The position numbers and the translations under genes were made by a program. The notes under the pieces were generated by a model. The model saw only the letters and a program-made list of their open reading frames with translations. It was not told the DNA's origin and searched no databases. From Madurella fahalii (Eukaryota > Ascomycota > Sordariomycetes > Sordariales), in NCBI GenBank assembly GCA_029876055.1, contig CM056874.1:4340001-4404000 (forward strand): a stretch of 64,000 bases of DNA, in the 5' to 3' direction. Below, piece by piece: positions 1 through 11,031 of this stretch. Position 1 is the stretch's first letter. Every line of letters starts with the position of its first letter.

Positions 1-1336
1 GGAGATCGAGCGCCTGCGCGGGGCTCACGCGCTGGCCCTTGAGAGCTTCCCAGAGTAGGGAGTAGGACTGATGGGGGTCCGTGATCTTCATACCGTTGAT
101 CTCGACAAAGATGAAGTCGTCGAGCTCGTCGGCCCGTACGGCCGCGTCGAGGTGCGAGACTACCTCGCGGACCGTGGCCGTTTTCCCAGTGCCGGGTGTG
201 CCCGAGATATAGATGCATGTCCCCGCGCCGTCGGTAATGGCCGCTTCGAGGTGGGAGTAGACTAGGCTGAACTCGGCTTCGCGGCAGGGGAGGCTGGTCG
301 GCACCGATGCGACGTGTAGCTGGGTGCGGGCGAGCTGGTAAGGGGAGGATTGGAGGTGAAGAGGGGAGAGGATACGTGTGGCGAGAGGGGTGAATTCGAG
401 ATGTTTCTTGACCAAGATGCGGCGGTGTGAGGAAGGAGTTGCCAATTTGCTACCCGGCGTCTTGCGTTTGCTACTCGGGGTGACGGCGTCTCGCGTGCGT
501 GCTTTCTTTGGGGTACGTGGTCCCCCTGGGGCGTAGTCTTCCGCATCCTCATCTGCATCTAGCTTGTAATCCCGCTCTGGCGATTCATCTCTGGCCGGCC
601 GTCGCCTGCGAGTGGCCTTGGTGCCCTGACGAACCAAGTCCTGCAGAACATCAATGTCCTCCTTTCCATGGTAAACGTCCTCCCACACAAACTCGTCGGT
701 ATAGGTGCACGTCCTCGTATTGCAACCGCGGCGACAGATAAACACCTTACCGTACTCCTTCGCCTTGCGCGGGACTTTGCCGTTGGGGTACTTTTTCATG
801 TATACTGCCTGCGACATGACGTGGGCCTTTCCGTTGATCGTCGTCAAGGAGTTGACATCGTACGAGGCTGTGATGTATAGCTCATTCTGGATGCTCCAGG
901 TCAGCCAAAGTCTGTGATCTCTAGAGAACCCTCTACTCACGTCGAGAAAGTCTGTCCGTTTCTTGGCGCTACGAATCTCGCTGTGGGAGGAAAACCACAT
1001 GAAGTTGGCTGCCTTTTCACCCTCATCGTCGGTCTGGAAGTCGCATATTATGCCGACCCAGGCCTCGTTAGAGCCCTCGGCCTTGAGCAGCATCGTGTCT
1101 CCCAGGTAACACTCAAAGTTGCCCATCCTAGCACCGATTATTTGGGCTTGCTGTGTTGCCGTCCTCTTCCTTTTCCTTCCGATTTCCGCAGCCGAGTCTG
1201 GGTCAGCTATGTCGGCCTCATAGATCCATTCCCAGGGGTAGTCGTCCGTGCCGAGCTCATCGTCCGAGTCTTCTCTGGTGACGCCGGGAAGGTAACGGGC
1301 TGCTCGAGTCGATTGCCCGCCGACAACACCGGGCAT
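1..1336 (-). CDS. ORC1: Origin recognition complex subunit 1, partial (3' end beyond window)
   Basis: The large subunit of ORC binds replication origins in the nucleus and, with Cdc6, loads MCM helicase. Two exons are visible: 941-1336 (132 codons from ATG at 1336) and 1-886. They are separated by a 54-bp GT-AG intron (887-940) in phase 0. The first ~210 residues match a BAH domain (a run containing GNFECYLGD, then VGIICDF and MWFSSHSEI). A basic linker follows. The AAA+ ATPase starts near residue 330 with LPCREAEF and carries a perfect Walker A motif, GTPGTGKT, around residue 362 (near 178-203), followed by FVEINGMK and DPHQSYSLLWEALKG, which are hallmark ORC1 blocks. Walker B and the winged-helix end lie outside the window. 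The gene is divergent from the gene starting at 2536. The family call is firm; only the C-terminus is unseen. Confidence 0.95.
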   Translation of the reverse strand, partial: MPGVVGGQSTRAARYLPGVTREDSDDELGTDDYPWEWIYEADIADPDSAAEIGRKRKRTATQQAQIIGARMGNFECYLGDTMLLKAEGSNEAWVGIICDFQTDDEGEKAANFMWFSSHSEIRSAKKRTDFLDVSRGFSRDHRLWLTWSIQNELYITASYDVNSLTTINGKAHVMSQAVYMKKYPNGKVPRKAKEYGKVFICRRGCNTRTCTYTDEFVWEDVYHGKEDIDVLQDLVRQGTKATRRRRPARDESPERDYKLDADEDAEDYAPGGPRTPKKARTRDAVTPSSKRKTPGSKLATPSSHRRILVKKHLEFTPLATRILSPLHLQSSPYQLARTQLHVASVPTSLPCREAEFSLVYSHLEAAITDGAGTCIYISGTPGTGKTATVREVVSHLDAAVRADELDDFIFVEINGMKITDPHQSYSLLWEALKGQRVSPAQALDL

Positions 1337-2535
1337 TGTTGATTTTTGAGACAATTCGTTACGGAACCGTACTGGGGCTCTTGATTTTACTCGGGCCGGG
1401 GTTTGGCGTCAAATCTTTACAATTGCAGGTACCTTGTCTTGCGTTATGCTGTGCGAACTGGGGAGAGAACGAGCTGCACGCGAGACGCGTCCGGGCCCTG
1501 CATTTTAGCGCGTCAACCTCATTAAAACCCCTGCTCCTAGCAAAAGCCACATGCTGCCAAGCTTCCTCTTATGCATTTAAGCGATATACTTAGCACAACG
1601 CACAGTTACAAACGTCGAGGCTATCGGAAGCCCTTCGCTTTGTTCCTGTTGGTTAAGACGTTTCCCTTCTAATTGTGACTTCGCCACTTCAGAGTTAATG
1701 AAAAATACCGGTCCTTTGGAACTATATGGTCACATTGGGTTTCCGGTCTGAGCGCTCATCGGGAGTCGGAGACCGATCGCCGAGTCTACAACCAAGCCAC
1801 TGAGAAAAATCAGAACAGAAAGCCAGAAAACGACTGGCACATTGATGAGTGAATGATTGAGTAATGTTGCAGTTTACATACTCCTTGCTTTAATCGCAGC
1901 TGTTACTTAAGTAGAGATTGCTAGAATGAAGAGCCTCTACAACACTCCTCCAGTCTTGGGGCATCCCACTGTTTGAGTCGAGTTTGGATAGCTCTCAGCA
2001 CATATGTCCAACAACGTATGAATGTATATCCGTTGCTTCACCGAAAGCTATCTATATTCCTCATTTACATTCCGATTGTGTTCAGGGTTTAACAGTGCAA
2101 TCAACGACTCAGTCCTCGCCAATCAAGCATTCATCATGTAAATTGTCTCCTTGCTTACAGCCTTTCGCTCTCTAAAGGGCCTTCAAATGTAACATCGGAG
2201 CGAAGCGTTCTTGGCATGTACGAAGGAAAAACTCGGCCTGATCAAGAGATATGGCGCTCTAAGCTCGAGCCCTATTCGGAGTCTGCGAGACAACGACTAC
2301 CCCCACTTCCATTGTGATAGATAACAGGGTTAGATACCGTCACTCACAGATCAGAGCAGATTGCGCAAACAGCCAGTGCGCTCACGCTTTATAAATTTTC
2401 CTTGCGTTTACCTCTCGACTTCTGCAACTTTGATCTTTCCACCCACAATCGGCAACCACCCATCCGTACGCAATCAACCACCACAACGAAAGAAGGCACA
2501 ATCTTACCTGATAAAGAAACTCGGAATAGATCCAG
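1337..2535. promoter_or_regulatory. Divergent intergenic region between ORC1 and the DUF7905-like gene
   Basis: About 1.2 kb lies between two divergently transcribed genes and should hold both promoters and 5' UTRs. The ORFs seen here are short, lack splice-compatible partners and show no recognisable family. I see no tRNA or repeat. Confidence 0.5.
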
Positions 2536-5101
2536 ATGGCAGGGCGAAACCGGCGTAGGGGCGCCCGTCGTGTAAACGGCCGCGGGGCCCACGTGGGACG
2601 GGGAGTTGGGATTGCGGAACCCGCCTCACCACCAAATCGCACGGCATCCAGGTGCGCTTCTCTTCAAATTTCGATATATTATTGGGCTATCTCTCCTGAG
2701 ATTTGGCTAGATTTCCTTCGAGCAGTCTTTCCCCGACGACTTCCGGCAGTGCCCAACATCTGGCACCCTAACGGCGGCTCCATCAACCAATTCTGAGCGT
2801 CCTTCTCTTGCATTGCATGAAGAAGCTGGCTAACAAAGCGAATCCGCGAACAGTGGCTGCCGTGGAGTAGCATCAACCACCGGGTACGTCCATTTTACTC
2901 ATCGCAAAGAAAAGTCTGCATCTAGAGCGTCAGTCCACTGTGGCTAAGCAGTCCCCACGATGGTCCTCACCCTGAGAACTTCCTTCCCTGTTGCCGCTGC
3001 TGCTTGCCTGGGGTGGCTGGTAGCTCTGAGCCGGGCCCCTCCTGCCTCTTCAACCCTCACCAGCACTGAGGGGAGTTCCGCCCTTTTTTGCGCCTTTCTT
3101 TCCTACTATTCGATTGGGGTCGGCAGCTTGTACTAATTTCAAGTCTTGATCAATTCCTCTCGGCCCCATTCAGCTTTTGTCCTTTCCTATCCTTAACTTT
3201 AGTTTTCCTGTATCTGACTTCTCTTTTCACACGTTATCAGTTCGCTGCAGCGACCGCCTACCGTTGCCAGGTGAGCCAATCTTCAGCCCTATGGGGTCAT
3301 CGATGTCCTAATGAAGAGGTGTTAAGCTAACCTTGGAAACAGCTGGTGCCTCGTCGAATCACAAACACAGAGTTCAGTCCCACCTAATTTGGAGCGCCTG
3401 GTTTCGCGCCCTCGCCAGTTTTATACTCCAGAAAGCCGTTGGGTGGAGGACCAAAGGCTCGTTGACGCGATGAGGAAAGTGTACACTTCCGGTGCCGACC
3501 GTACCACTAAGGCCAAGGCACCGCTGCAAGTCAATGTAACGGTAAGCTGATTACGGCCTTGCCTCACATCGGAAGGAGTTTAACATCCATAGACTCATAT
3601 CTCGTTGCCGGGGCCGATGCGCGGCTTCAAGGATGTTGACCCGTCGGACGTGAACCTGAAATCAGCGTTTTCAAGTGTCGAAACCGAGCACGAGTGCAAG
3701 GTCGAGGTTGGGGAAAGTGGTGCCTCCATTATCGTCAAAGCTGCAAACAGAGAAACGGCCAAAGAGGCGATCGTAGCACTTCGGGAGCTGCTGCTATACC
3801 AGCCGGGCGAGGAGAGTGTGTGGCGAACACGGATTCTGATCCACCCTGCACGAAATGGCAAGGGCCACTTCAGAGCAATGCTCCAACAGAGGGAAGGAGG
3901 TGTTGGTGTCCGTCCTGTGGCAATAGCGACCCAGGACGTGGAAATAGCGAATCCGGAGGATGTTGCGGCCGCTAAGGCCGAATACAAGCAGGAACTTGGA
4001 CGTGCCTTGGATAGCACGGTCGCGGTCCTGCGGCGTGATCCAAACGCAATGCGCATGAGGGTGCACTTTGGCAGCATCACTCTGGACGAATGGAAGAAAG
4101 GGAAGGTGGAGTATACCTTTGCTGACCTTGGGAGCTTTCTCTGCCGCGCCGGAATCAGAGGCACTGCTCGTATGATCAACATGTGAGTTGCTCCAATTTT
4201 TTGTTTACCAGCCGGCTCCCTGACGGCTAGCGCACTTTAGAGTCGACAGGAGTACCGTGGAAGCTCTCAAAGCTCGGCTTTCCAGGGCTGATGGAGACCT
4301 GCCCGAGTCGGTGAAAACCTACCTCGACCCGTCGACGAAACCCATCTATTCTCTGCTTCTGCAAACCAAGAACCTTCACGTCGAGACTTCCCTGGACTTG
4401 GTCCAAGCCCAGGGGAAGTTGCGAGAGAAGACGAGACAGCTTCAGCAATATACCCTTGGGCCTCTGTCTGCCCACCAGCAAGAGAAGCGCCAGCGAGCGG
4501 TGGAAATCTTAACGTTGTGCCCGGAGAGGTACGTTCATCCGAATTTCTCGGCCCGCTATTGGAAACTGACGAGAGTAGTCACCACGATTGGACTCTAGAA
4601 ATCCGAAAAGCCGCCAACCGATTGGCTGATGGGGCCTCGGCTCCCTTTACCATCCAAGAGTTGCGGGGAAATCTCAGTTTCCCAGGAGATGCTCTCGGCG
4701 GCAACTTCCCCAATATTTCCATCGCCCCTGCTTTCATCCGAGCCCATGGGATCAAGACTATTCATGGGAAAGCAACATGGACATACGCACTTAGCTTGCG
4801 GTACAACCTCGAGATCACTCTCTTCCACAAGTGGGGTGACAGCACAGGAAGCCCTCCGGTTACTGTTGCTGGACTCACACTGTATAGCAAGGACTGGGAT
4901 GACGACATGGCTTCTGGGTCTTCACAACCGCGGGAGTGGGATGAGAACTTCGCAACTCAATTTCTAAAGCCGTACGGAGGAGATGAGGAAGGCCCGGGGA
5001 GGCGCAGCGAGGCAAACGACCCGTTGGACCACTTCTTGTCTTGGATTCACTGGATCCAAATGATGCTCGACGATGGGTTACGGAGCAGGGCCGGCAACTG
5101 A
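2536..5101 (+). CDS. Conserved fungal protein, DUF7905-like (seven-exon model)
   Basis: Model: 2536-2651, 2854-2883, 3241-3270, 3343-3541, 3593-4182, 4241-4528, 4579-5101; every junction is GT-AG and phase-consistent, giving about 591 residues. The N-terminus is short, Arg/Gly-rich and RNA-binding-like (MAGRNRRRGARR). A stretch near residues 150-200 (GASIIVKAANRETAKEAIVALREL) resembles a KH-like alpha/beta unit. The C-terminal third contains YTFADLGSFL, GTARMIN and a region rich in aromatic residues (HDWTLEIRKAANRL, WTYALSLRYNLEITLFHKW). I associate this arrangement with the fungal DUF7905 family, from memory and not by search. No biochemical role is known to me. The last three exons are well supported; the two 30-nt exons and the ATG at 2536 are inferred from phase alone, so the true 5' end could differ. 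Confidence 0.7.
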
Positions 5102-5483
5102 AGGAGCAGCTGCCGACGTAGACGAACTTGCTGCAATAGTTTGCATTGATATGTGTAACTGCTCTGTACAGTCGGCGGTATATTGTTATTGGTTGATCAG
5201 GGTGGACGGGGAGGGACGGATCATGCGATTGCGTTTGACTTTTGCTTGTGGTGTATTTATTCCGGGGAGATACGAATGATGGACGCAGGACGGTGGTAAT
5301 CATGATAATGAGCGAGTGCTCAAGCAAGCAGAGGTGTCTACAAGGGAACTCATATAGCAACTCCTTTCTCAAATAATGCTTGTGGTGTAAATATCATTGT
5401 GGCAGCCAGAAACGAGGATATCTCTGGTGCCATCCATTGCTGCATTTGGCGTCTCTCGATATGTGCAGATAGTTTTGGCCCTG
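5102..5483. other. Convergent 3' intergenic spacer
   Basis: This is the space between the stop of the DUF7905-like gene and the stop of prefoldin subunit 5 on the other strand. It should hold both 3' UTRs. Nothing else is recognisable. Confidence 0.5.
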
Positions 5484-6611
5484 TCATGATGACGACGCCT
5501 GTGCTCCCGAGCCAGACCCCGATGCCAACACTTTTTGCCGTAAGACTGAAGCAACTCCGTTAGTTTTCATGATGTGCGCAAAGGCTCAAGTAAAGGGTTG
5601 GCTGTGCGGATTCGGGCCGCGAGCGGAAGAAATGAAGAAGCAAAATCGAGAAAATGGGATACGAAAAGAATAACAAAAGGAATAAGAGGAAAGAAGAGAA
5701 AACAAACCTTCTTCCACAACCCGCAGGTTGTTGGTCTTGCCTTGCACGATGCTTTCTAGCCCTTGGATGTTGGCGGCCAGCTCCTTGACCTTTGCTTCAT
5801 AGAATTCGGTTGCGCGTTTGGTATCCTAGAGGAGAACAGAAGAGGTGATATTAGGTTGGGTGGTCCTGGTTGAGGATTGAGATGAGACGCTTTCTGGGTA
5901 AGAGCGTTGGGATTGGAAGGGAGGGGGTGGAAGGATGGAAGATTGCATGGATGATCGAGGTGATGGGTGGGGTAAGCTGGGAAGGGGTGGAAGTCGCGGG
6001 AGAAGGGAAATGGAATATACCTTTTCGACGTAAAAGCCTGTTCCCACGTCGACGAGCACCTTGTCCGGGTCTGCCATTTGGCCCTTGACGTAGAGGGAGT
6101 TTGTGAGAGGGACGAGGATGGATTTGTCTTCTGGTGGATGACAAGGTAAGTTGTTAGTGCGGGAGAAGGGATAGGCCGGTTCAGGGGTTCAGGGGACTCA
6201 TGATGGCCATGCTCGGCTCACGTCTGCCTCAAACAACAGGATAATTGGACAAGACGGAGAATGAACGGAAATGAAACGAAGGCGAGGGAAACAGTAACGT
6301 ACTGTCAAACCCGCCTGTCTTGACTACACGCAGACACTCCTTGAATTTGGCCTGTGCCGCGGCAAGCTGTGCGTACGAGGTCGAGAGGTGCTCAACTTCT
6401 TCGTCGAGCTGCTTCTTGACAGCACTGAGCTGCTGGGCACTGAGAGACTCGATACTGACTGTGGCAAGTCAATATCTAAGTTTAGGTGCACAGTCCTTGG
6501 AGCTGCTGTGGCGGGGCGCGCTGAGGCGGTGCGCAAGTGTCTCTCAGCGCGCCTCGGGATCTAGGACTGACCTGTCTCGCCTCCTTGTTGTTGGCTGCCG
6601 CGGCTAGCCAT
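5484..6611 (-). CDS. PFD5: Prefoldin subunit 5
   Basis: This is an alpha-type subunit of the cytosolic prefoldin hexamer, which hands unfolded actin and tubulin to the CCT chaperonin. Five exons: 6572-6611, 6303-6458, 6021-6130, 5708-5825, 5484-5545, totalling 486 nt and 161 residues, the usual size for the family. Diagnostic runs are SLSAQQLSAVKKQLDEE (first coiled-coil helix), SILVPLTNSLYVKG and ADPDKVLVDVGTGFYVEK (beta-hairpins), then AANIQGLESIVQGKTNNLR and VLRQKV (second helix), ending in a short Ser/Gly/Ala tail. All introns are GT-AG and in phase. The third-exon acceptor could be used 3 nt further in, changing one or two residues only. It is divergent from the SET/MYND gene and convergent with the DUF7905-like gene. 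Confidence 0.95.
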
Positions 6612-7343
6612 CTTTGGCAGAATTGGGCTTCAGTAAACCTAAAATTATCTGAAGTGACAAGGATTGTCGACGGTAGGACTTGTTGATGGCGGAAAGAGCT
6701 TCTGAACCAGCTACTGTGCCTCGAGAGAAACGGGATGGTGCTTGCCCCGCTAAGGTTGGTGCCTCACTGCAATAATGTGGGGGAGCATTTTTGGTGGGGT
6801 CCTTGGGGGGACAAGCATCTCTGCAACGAGACGTCACATGAAGTGGGGCTGTGCAAGAACGAGAACAATCATGCACTAAACGAAGGTGGTATGTACTAAG
6901 GTCCCTCTGTAGTTTGAAGACGTTGGTGCTATGCCTTAAGCATACCTACGTAGATTGTCTGATGTTCCGTTTTTTATCAAGTGTAGGGAAGTATTTTCAA
7001 AGCGCCAAGTTGTTCGTTGTAGGTTACGGAATCTTTTACATACGGCTTATTGATACCTGCGTATTTTCAGGTAAAACCCCCGCTAACTCTAGCCCCACCA
7101 GCACCCTTCTCATCATCAAGGACTTCGCACTCTCACAGTTCAGCTCGCATCTCAAGGTACTGTTGCCTGCGGCATATCAACAATAGGACTACGCCCAAGC
7201 GGACCTCGGTCATTCTTATATTAGTCCTAAACCCCCACCTTCTCAAACTCAGAATTGCACCTTTAAACCATCTCCCTCCAACCTCCTCCTTCGGCCCAAA
7301 CTCTACCTCACCTCATACTTAATAAAATACCCTGCTTACGACC
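6612..7343. promoter_or_regulatory. Divergent promoter region, PFD5 / SET-MYND gene
   Basis: About 730 bp lies between two divergent start codons. It becomes C/T-rich on the plus strand just before the ATG at 7344, a common feature of ascomycete core promoters. I see no gene in it. Confidence 0.5.
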
Positions 7344-9217
7344 ATGGCCCCGCAACTACCACCGGGCATTCGCCTCCACCACAACCACGACACCACCAAC
7401 CCGAAAAGGGGCCGCTCCCTCCACGCAACCCGGCCTTTCCCCGCCGGCACCCCGATAGCGACCTTCTCCTCCCCCTTGCTCGCCCTCCCGGACGGCGCGA
7501 CAATGCGCACAACCTGCAACTACTGCCTCCGGATCCCGCCTCCCTCTCAGCAGCAGCACCAACAACAACAAGGCGACAGCAGCCAGCAGCCGCTCCGGGC
7601 CTGCACGGCGTGCAAGGCCGCCGTGTACTGCGGGCCGGCGTGCCAGCGCGCCCACTGGCGGGCGGTGCACAAGGCCGAGTGCAAGATGTTTGCGCGGGTG
7701 CGCGAGTCGGCGGGCAAGGAGTGGCTCCCGACGCCGGTGCGGGCGGTGGCGCAGGTCCTGCTGCGGCTCAAGGGCGGCGACGGGGCGGTGAGGGAGGCGT
7801 TCGGCGACGGGCCGGAGGCGGACGGCGCGCTGGAGGGGAACGTGGAGGCGTTTCGGCGGGATAAGGAGGTCTGGGCCGACTTTGAGCTGCAGGCTACTGC
7901 GGCGGTGGTGTATGCGGGCTTGTTGGAGGGGGAGGAGACGCTTGCAAAGGCGAGGGAGGTGCTTTGTAAGGTTGGTTTAGGTTCCTTTTTCTCCTATTTT
8001 TTTTTTTTTTTTTTTTTTGGTGGATAGTTTGCTGGACTCCGCAAGGGAGAGGGATGCTGATCAGCGGTTACAGATACAAACGAATGCGTTTAATCGGCTG
8101 GATGCGGACACGGGCATGGCGGGCGTCTTCCTGGATGCCGGACTGGCCATGGTTAATCACTCTTGCGTGCCGAATGCCTTTATTGGGTTCGACAAGAGGA
8201 CTGCGGTCTTGAGGGCGGAGAGGGATGTTCAGGAAGGGGACGAGATTACCATTTCGTATATTGGTAAGTCTGGCCACGGGTGACGGGCGGTTATGTCTGG
8301 CTGGCTGACTGGGGTGTATAGACAACACCCTGCCCAAAGCGGCGCGCCACGAGGCCCTCAGGCTCTACCATTTCCAGTGTGACTGCCCGCGGTGCAAGGA
8401 CGACCTCGACGTCTATGAGGTTTGCCAGGCGTCGCCCACCATCTCCCTCAACTCGTTCAGCCTGCAGCCGGATTTGGAAAAGCTGCGGAATCCGCCTATT
8501 GATAGGTCCAAAGCGTCCAAGGCGCAGATTGAGGCTATTTACAAGGCATGGCAGGCTTTACCCAAGCCAGAAGGGGACGATGAGGAGGAGCACTTAAAGG
8601 TCTGGCGCGCCCGGTGGGAGCTGTGCAAACCGCTTATCGAGGCTGGAATGTGGGCTGTCGAGCCGGTGCCGACGACGATTCTGGAAGTGGCGCTGCGCTG
8701 GCAGACCAGCTACAAGATGGTTGTTTACGCACTCCCTCTGCTCTGCTTTCTCTGCACAGAGTGTGAGCCTTTCAAGCTCGTGGCGCCGTTTATGCCATGG
8801 AGAATCAAGGGAATCATGTCCGTCGTCAAGCTCCTGGCCCTGACTGGGGATTTCACTGCAAGCGGCGCGCTTGCGACGAGGTGCCTGCACGAGGGCCTCG
8901 TGGGAATCCTAGCATTGGCGGACCAGGTCAGCATGTGCGAAGCCCTGCTGCGCCTCGCTGTCCATCATGGTTCCGTAGGCGCATCTGAGGACTGGGAAGT
9001 GCTGCAACAGGCAAAGTCGATGCTGGAAGATGTCGAGAGCCTGGCAGGACGGGAGAAGGAGTCGGCTCTGATCCAGGCGTGGGTAAATGATCCCGAGGAT
9101 CCAGAAGGCAGCGCGTTCTTCGAGAACGAGGTGCTTAAGCGCATTAAAGGGCTTGCATCCTTCGCCCCCGAGGTGCTAGAGGCAATGCTTGGTGGCAGGT
9201 CCCTCGTAAAAAAATGA
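7344..9217 (+). CDS. SET and MYND domain protein (SMYD-like lysine methyltransferase)
   Basis: Three exons (7344-7970, 8074-8263, 8322-9217) encode about 570 residues. The SET domain is split around an inserted MYND zinc finger, as in SMYD proteins. MYND ligands are C58/C61, C87/C90, C96/C100, H104 or H109, and C113. The SET core has NHSCVPN (residues 237-243), the S-adenosylmethionine-pocket motif, followed by GDEITISYI and the cysteine-rich post-SET motif FQCDCPRC. The helical C-terminal half (to residue 570) is typical of this group. Likely activity is S-adenosylmethionine-dependent lysine methylation of histone or non-histone proteins; the substrate cannot be told from sequence. The first intron contains a 22-nt T run (7997-8018). 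Start chosen at the first ATG after a long C/T-rich leader. Confidence 0.9.
7997..8018 (+). repeat. Poly-T tract inside intron 1 of the SET/MYND gene
   Basis: A run of 22 T lies between the donor at 7971 and the acceptor at 8073. Its exact length is prone to polymerase slippage and may not be reliable. Confidence 0.8.
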
Positions 9218-9291
9218 AAAAGAGCGGCCCGGTAATATCAGGCCGTTATCGTTTACCGAACCTAGTCGGGAGGCCGTTATTAATTGTGCCC

Positions 9292-9311
9292 TTTTTTTTT
9301 TTTTTTTTTTT
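9292..9311 (+). repeat. Poly-T tract 3' of the SET/MYND gene
   Basis: About 20 consecutive T, 75 bp after the stop codon. Confidence 0.8.
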
Positions 9312-9559
9312 ACTTCGTGTACTTCCTCCCTCCCGACCAGAGCTTTGCCATGCATGGGCTACCACCAGTCTCCGACGAATCTTCTCTGGCTGAGGATACC
9401 CCTGGACAAGCTGGTCGACCGGGTGTTGTTCCATACGGTGGGCAACGAACTCCAAATAACTCGGCGGGAATGCATACCGCTTGAAAATAGAACTCTGGCG
9501 TGTGTAGGAGGCTCGTCACAATGTGCCAAACAAGTGCCTGCGAATCCAGACATGTCTCC

Positions 9560-10680
9560 GGGATCGGCGGGGTAGGTGGCCGTCGACCATCGGAGGCTTG
9601 CCTACAGATGTCAGGCCCCTCGACTCTTCCCTTCGGAGTCCCAGCTTCATCTGCAAAGTCCCAGCCTGGCTGGCTCTGTTGCCAATTTTACGATGTTTCT
9701 TCTAGGAACCTCGAGTTCCTGGAAGGGAATGCTGCCTCGGCATGCTTCAGCCCCTTTTCATGCGCCTCCTCTATTTGTAGTTCGAGTTGCATCATCTCGG
9801 CACTGAGAGCCGCTTGTCTCTGGCCTAGCCCCTGTCACTATTTCTATCACTGTTTTCATATCTAAGCTCATGTCTCGTTGCTCTCCGCCGAGTTCCGATT
9901 TCAGCTCGGATACATCTTCCCCGAAATTTGGCACCCACTAATATGGTTATGCGCAGTTCTCCGAGCGTGCTATCCGTCAAGGCGAGCTGTCCCTCGAGCT
10001 TTGCAAAGGTAATGGAATTCTGGGATTATTGCGTCGTTTCGCTAAGCTCGCTTTTCAACGTTGTTATCTTCTTCCGGGTGGCTTCAATATCATGGAGAAG
10101 ATTACCTATGGTATCCCTCAAAGCTTCGACATCGCTTTCGATGCCGCTTACCCTTTTGTCCAATACCGAGATAACCTTGGAGACATAGCCATCAGCGTAC
10201 TTGATATCGCTCATCCGGCTTCGGAGATTGGCCCGAAGCTGTTGTATCTCGATCACTCCATGAAAACCAGCGGGGCTTAATGCTCCGTGTGAGGGGGTCT
10301 GGAAGCCTTGCAGTTCCGAGAGCCCATTTAATTGCTTCGAATTCAACTTGCTCCTGGTCGCTAGAGTAATTCTACAGGGGGGTGCCCAAGATGTATTTGA
10401 TTTGTGGGAACGCTATGTCAGGGCTAGTTGATGAAGCGCACTGCTGCCGACGTCAACGGACTCCCTTTCGCTTCCATTCCGACAGTACCATAGATTTGTG
10501 CAGCCACATCATCGTCGGACTCAGCGACTAGGTCAGATAGCTTTGCCGATTCGTGCCCACAAGTTTGGCAAAGCGGCCAATGGGAGAGTCGCACTTATTC
10601 CATTCACAAAGACTGATTCCATGATTCGGGTGGTCGTGGCGCACCAAGGAAAACGCTAGAGGGCCGCCCGGCCCCGTTGG
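9560..10680 (-). pseudogene. Decayed coiled-coil protein gene
   Basis: On the minus strand, heptad-rich coding-like segments follow one another but in different frames. An ORF at 10026-10346 contains long helical stretches (ADGYVSKVISVLDKRV, LLHDIEATRKKITTLKSEL). Then come AKLEGQLALTDSTLGELR, EDVSELKSELGGEQRDM and LSAEMMQLELQIEEAHEKGLKHAE, separated by stops or frame changes and without usable introns. Upstream (10400-10680) a short segment with CQTCGHESAKLSDLVAES may be the original N-terminal part. I read this as the relic of one coiled-coil protein, not of a family I can name. A very intron-rich functional gene is the alternative, but I could not find consistent donor/acceptor pairs. Confidence 0.45.
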
Positions 10681-11031
10681 AATTTAGCGAGGGATCAGGG
10701 TCAGATACTTCGATGTGGGAGAGACCTTGCTAGACTGACTTCTACATTCAAGGAAACGATCCCAATTAGCACTGCAGTATCACCAGTGGTCACGTACCTA
10801 AGAGTAGCGTTGTTTGAGTCGAGAGGCGGCAAGGGGTTAGGGTTGCCAGTTGACGGCCATCAAGGTGCTCCTCCCAAAGCAGGCAAGCGCATCGGCTCCA
10901 CACGGCGGGACCCCGGTCGATAAATCTGGGCAACCTTCTTTTCCATTTGCACGAACGTGATTTTCCTCGACGGCACGCCCCCGATCGACAAGAACACCCG
11001 TCGACCTGTGCCCGAGTGCTTTGCCGTCGCC
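10681..11031. promoter_or_regulatory. Upstream region of the REX1-like gene
   Basis: About 350 bp before the chosen ATG. The reading frame stays open upstream to a GTG at 10957, so an N-terminal extension is not formally excluded. No other gene is visible. Confidence 0.4.

Noticed and set aside
3595..4182. 195-codon minus-strand ORF
   Set aside because: Exact shadow of the main exon of the DUF7905-like gene.
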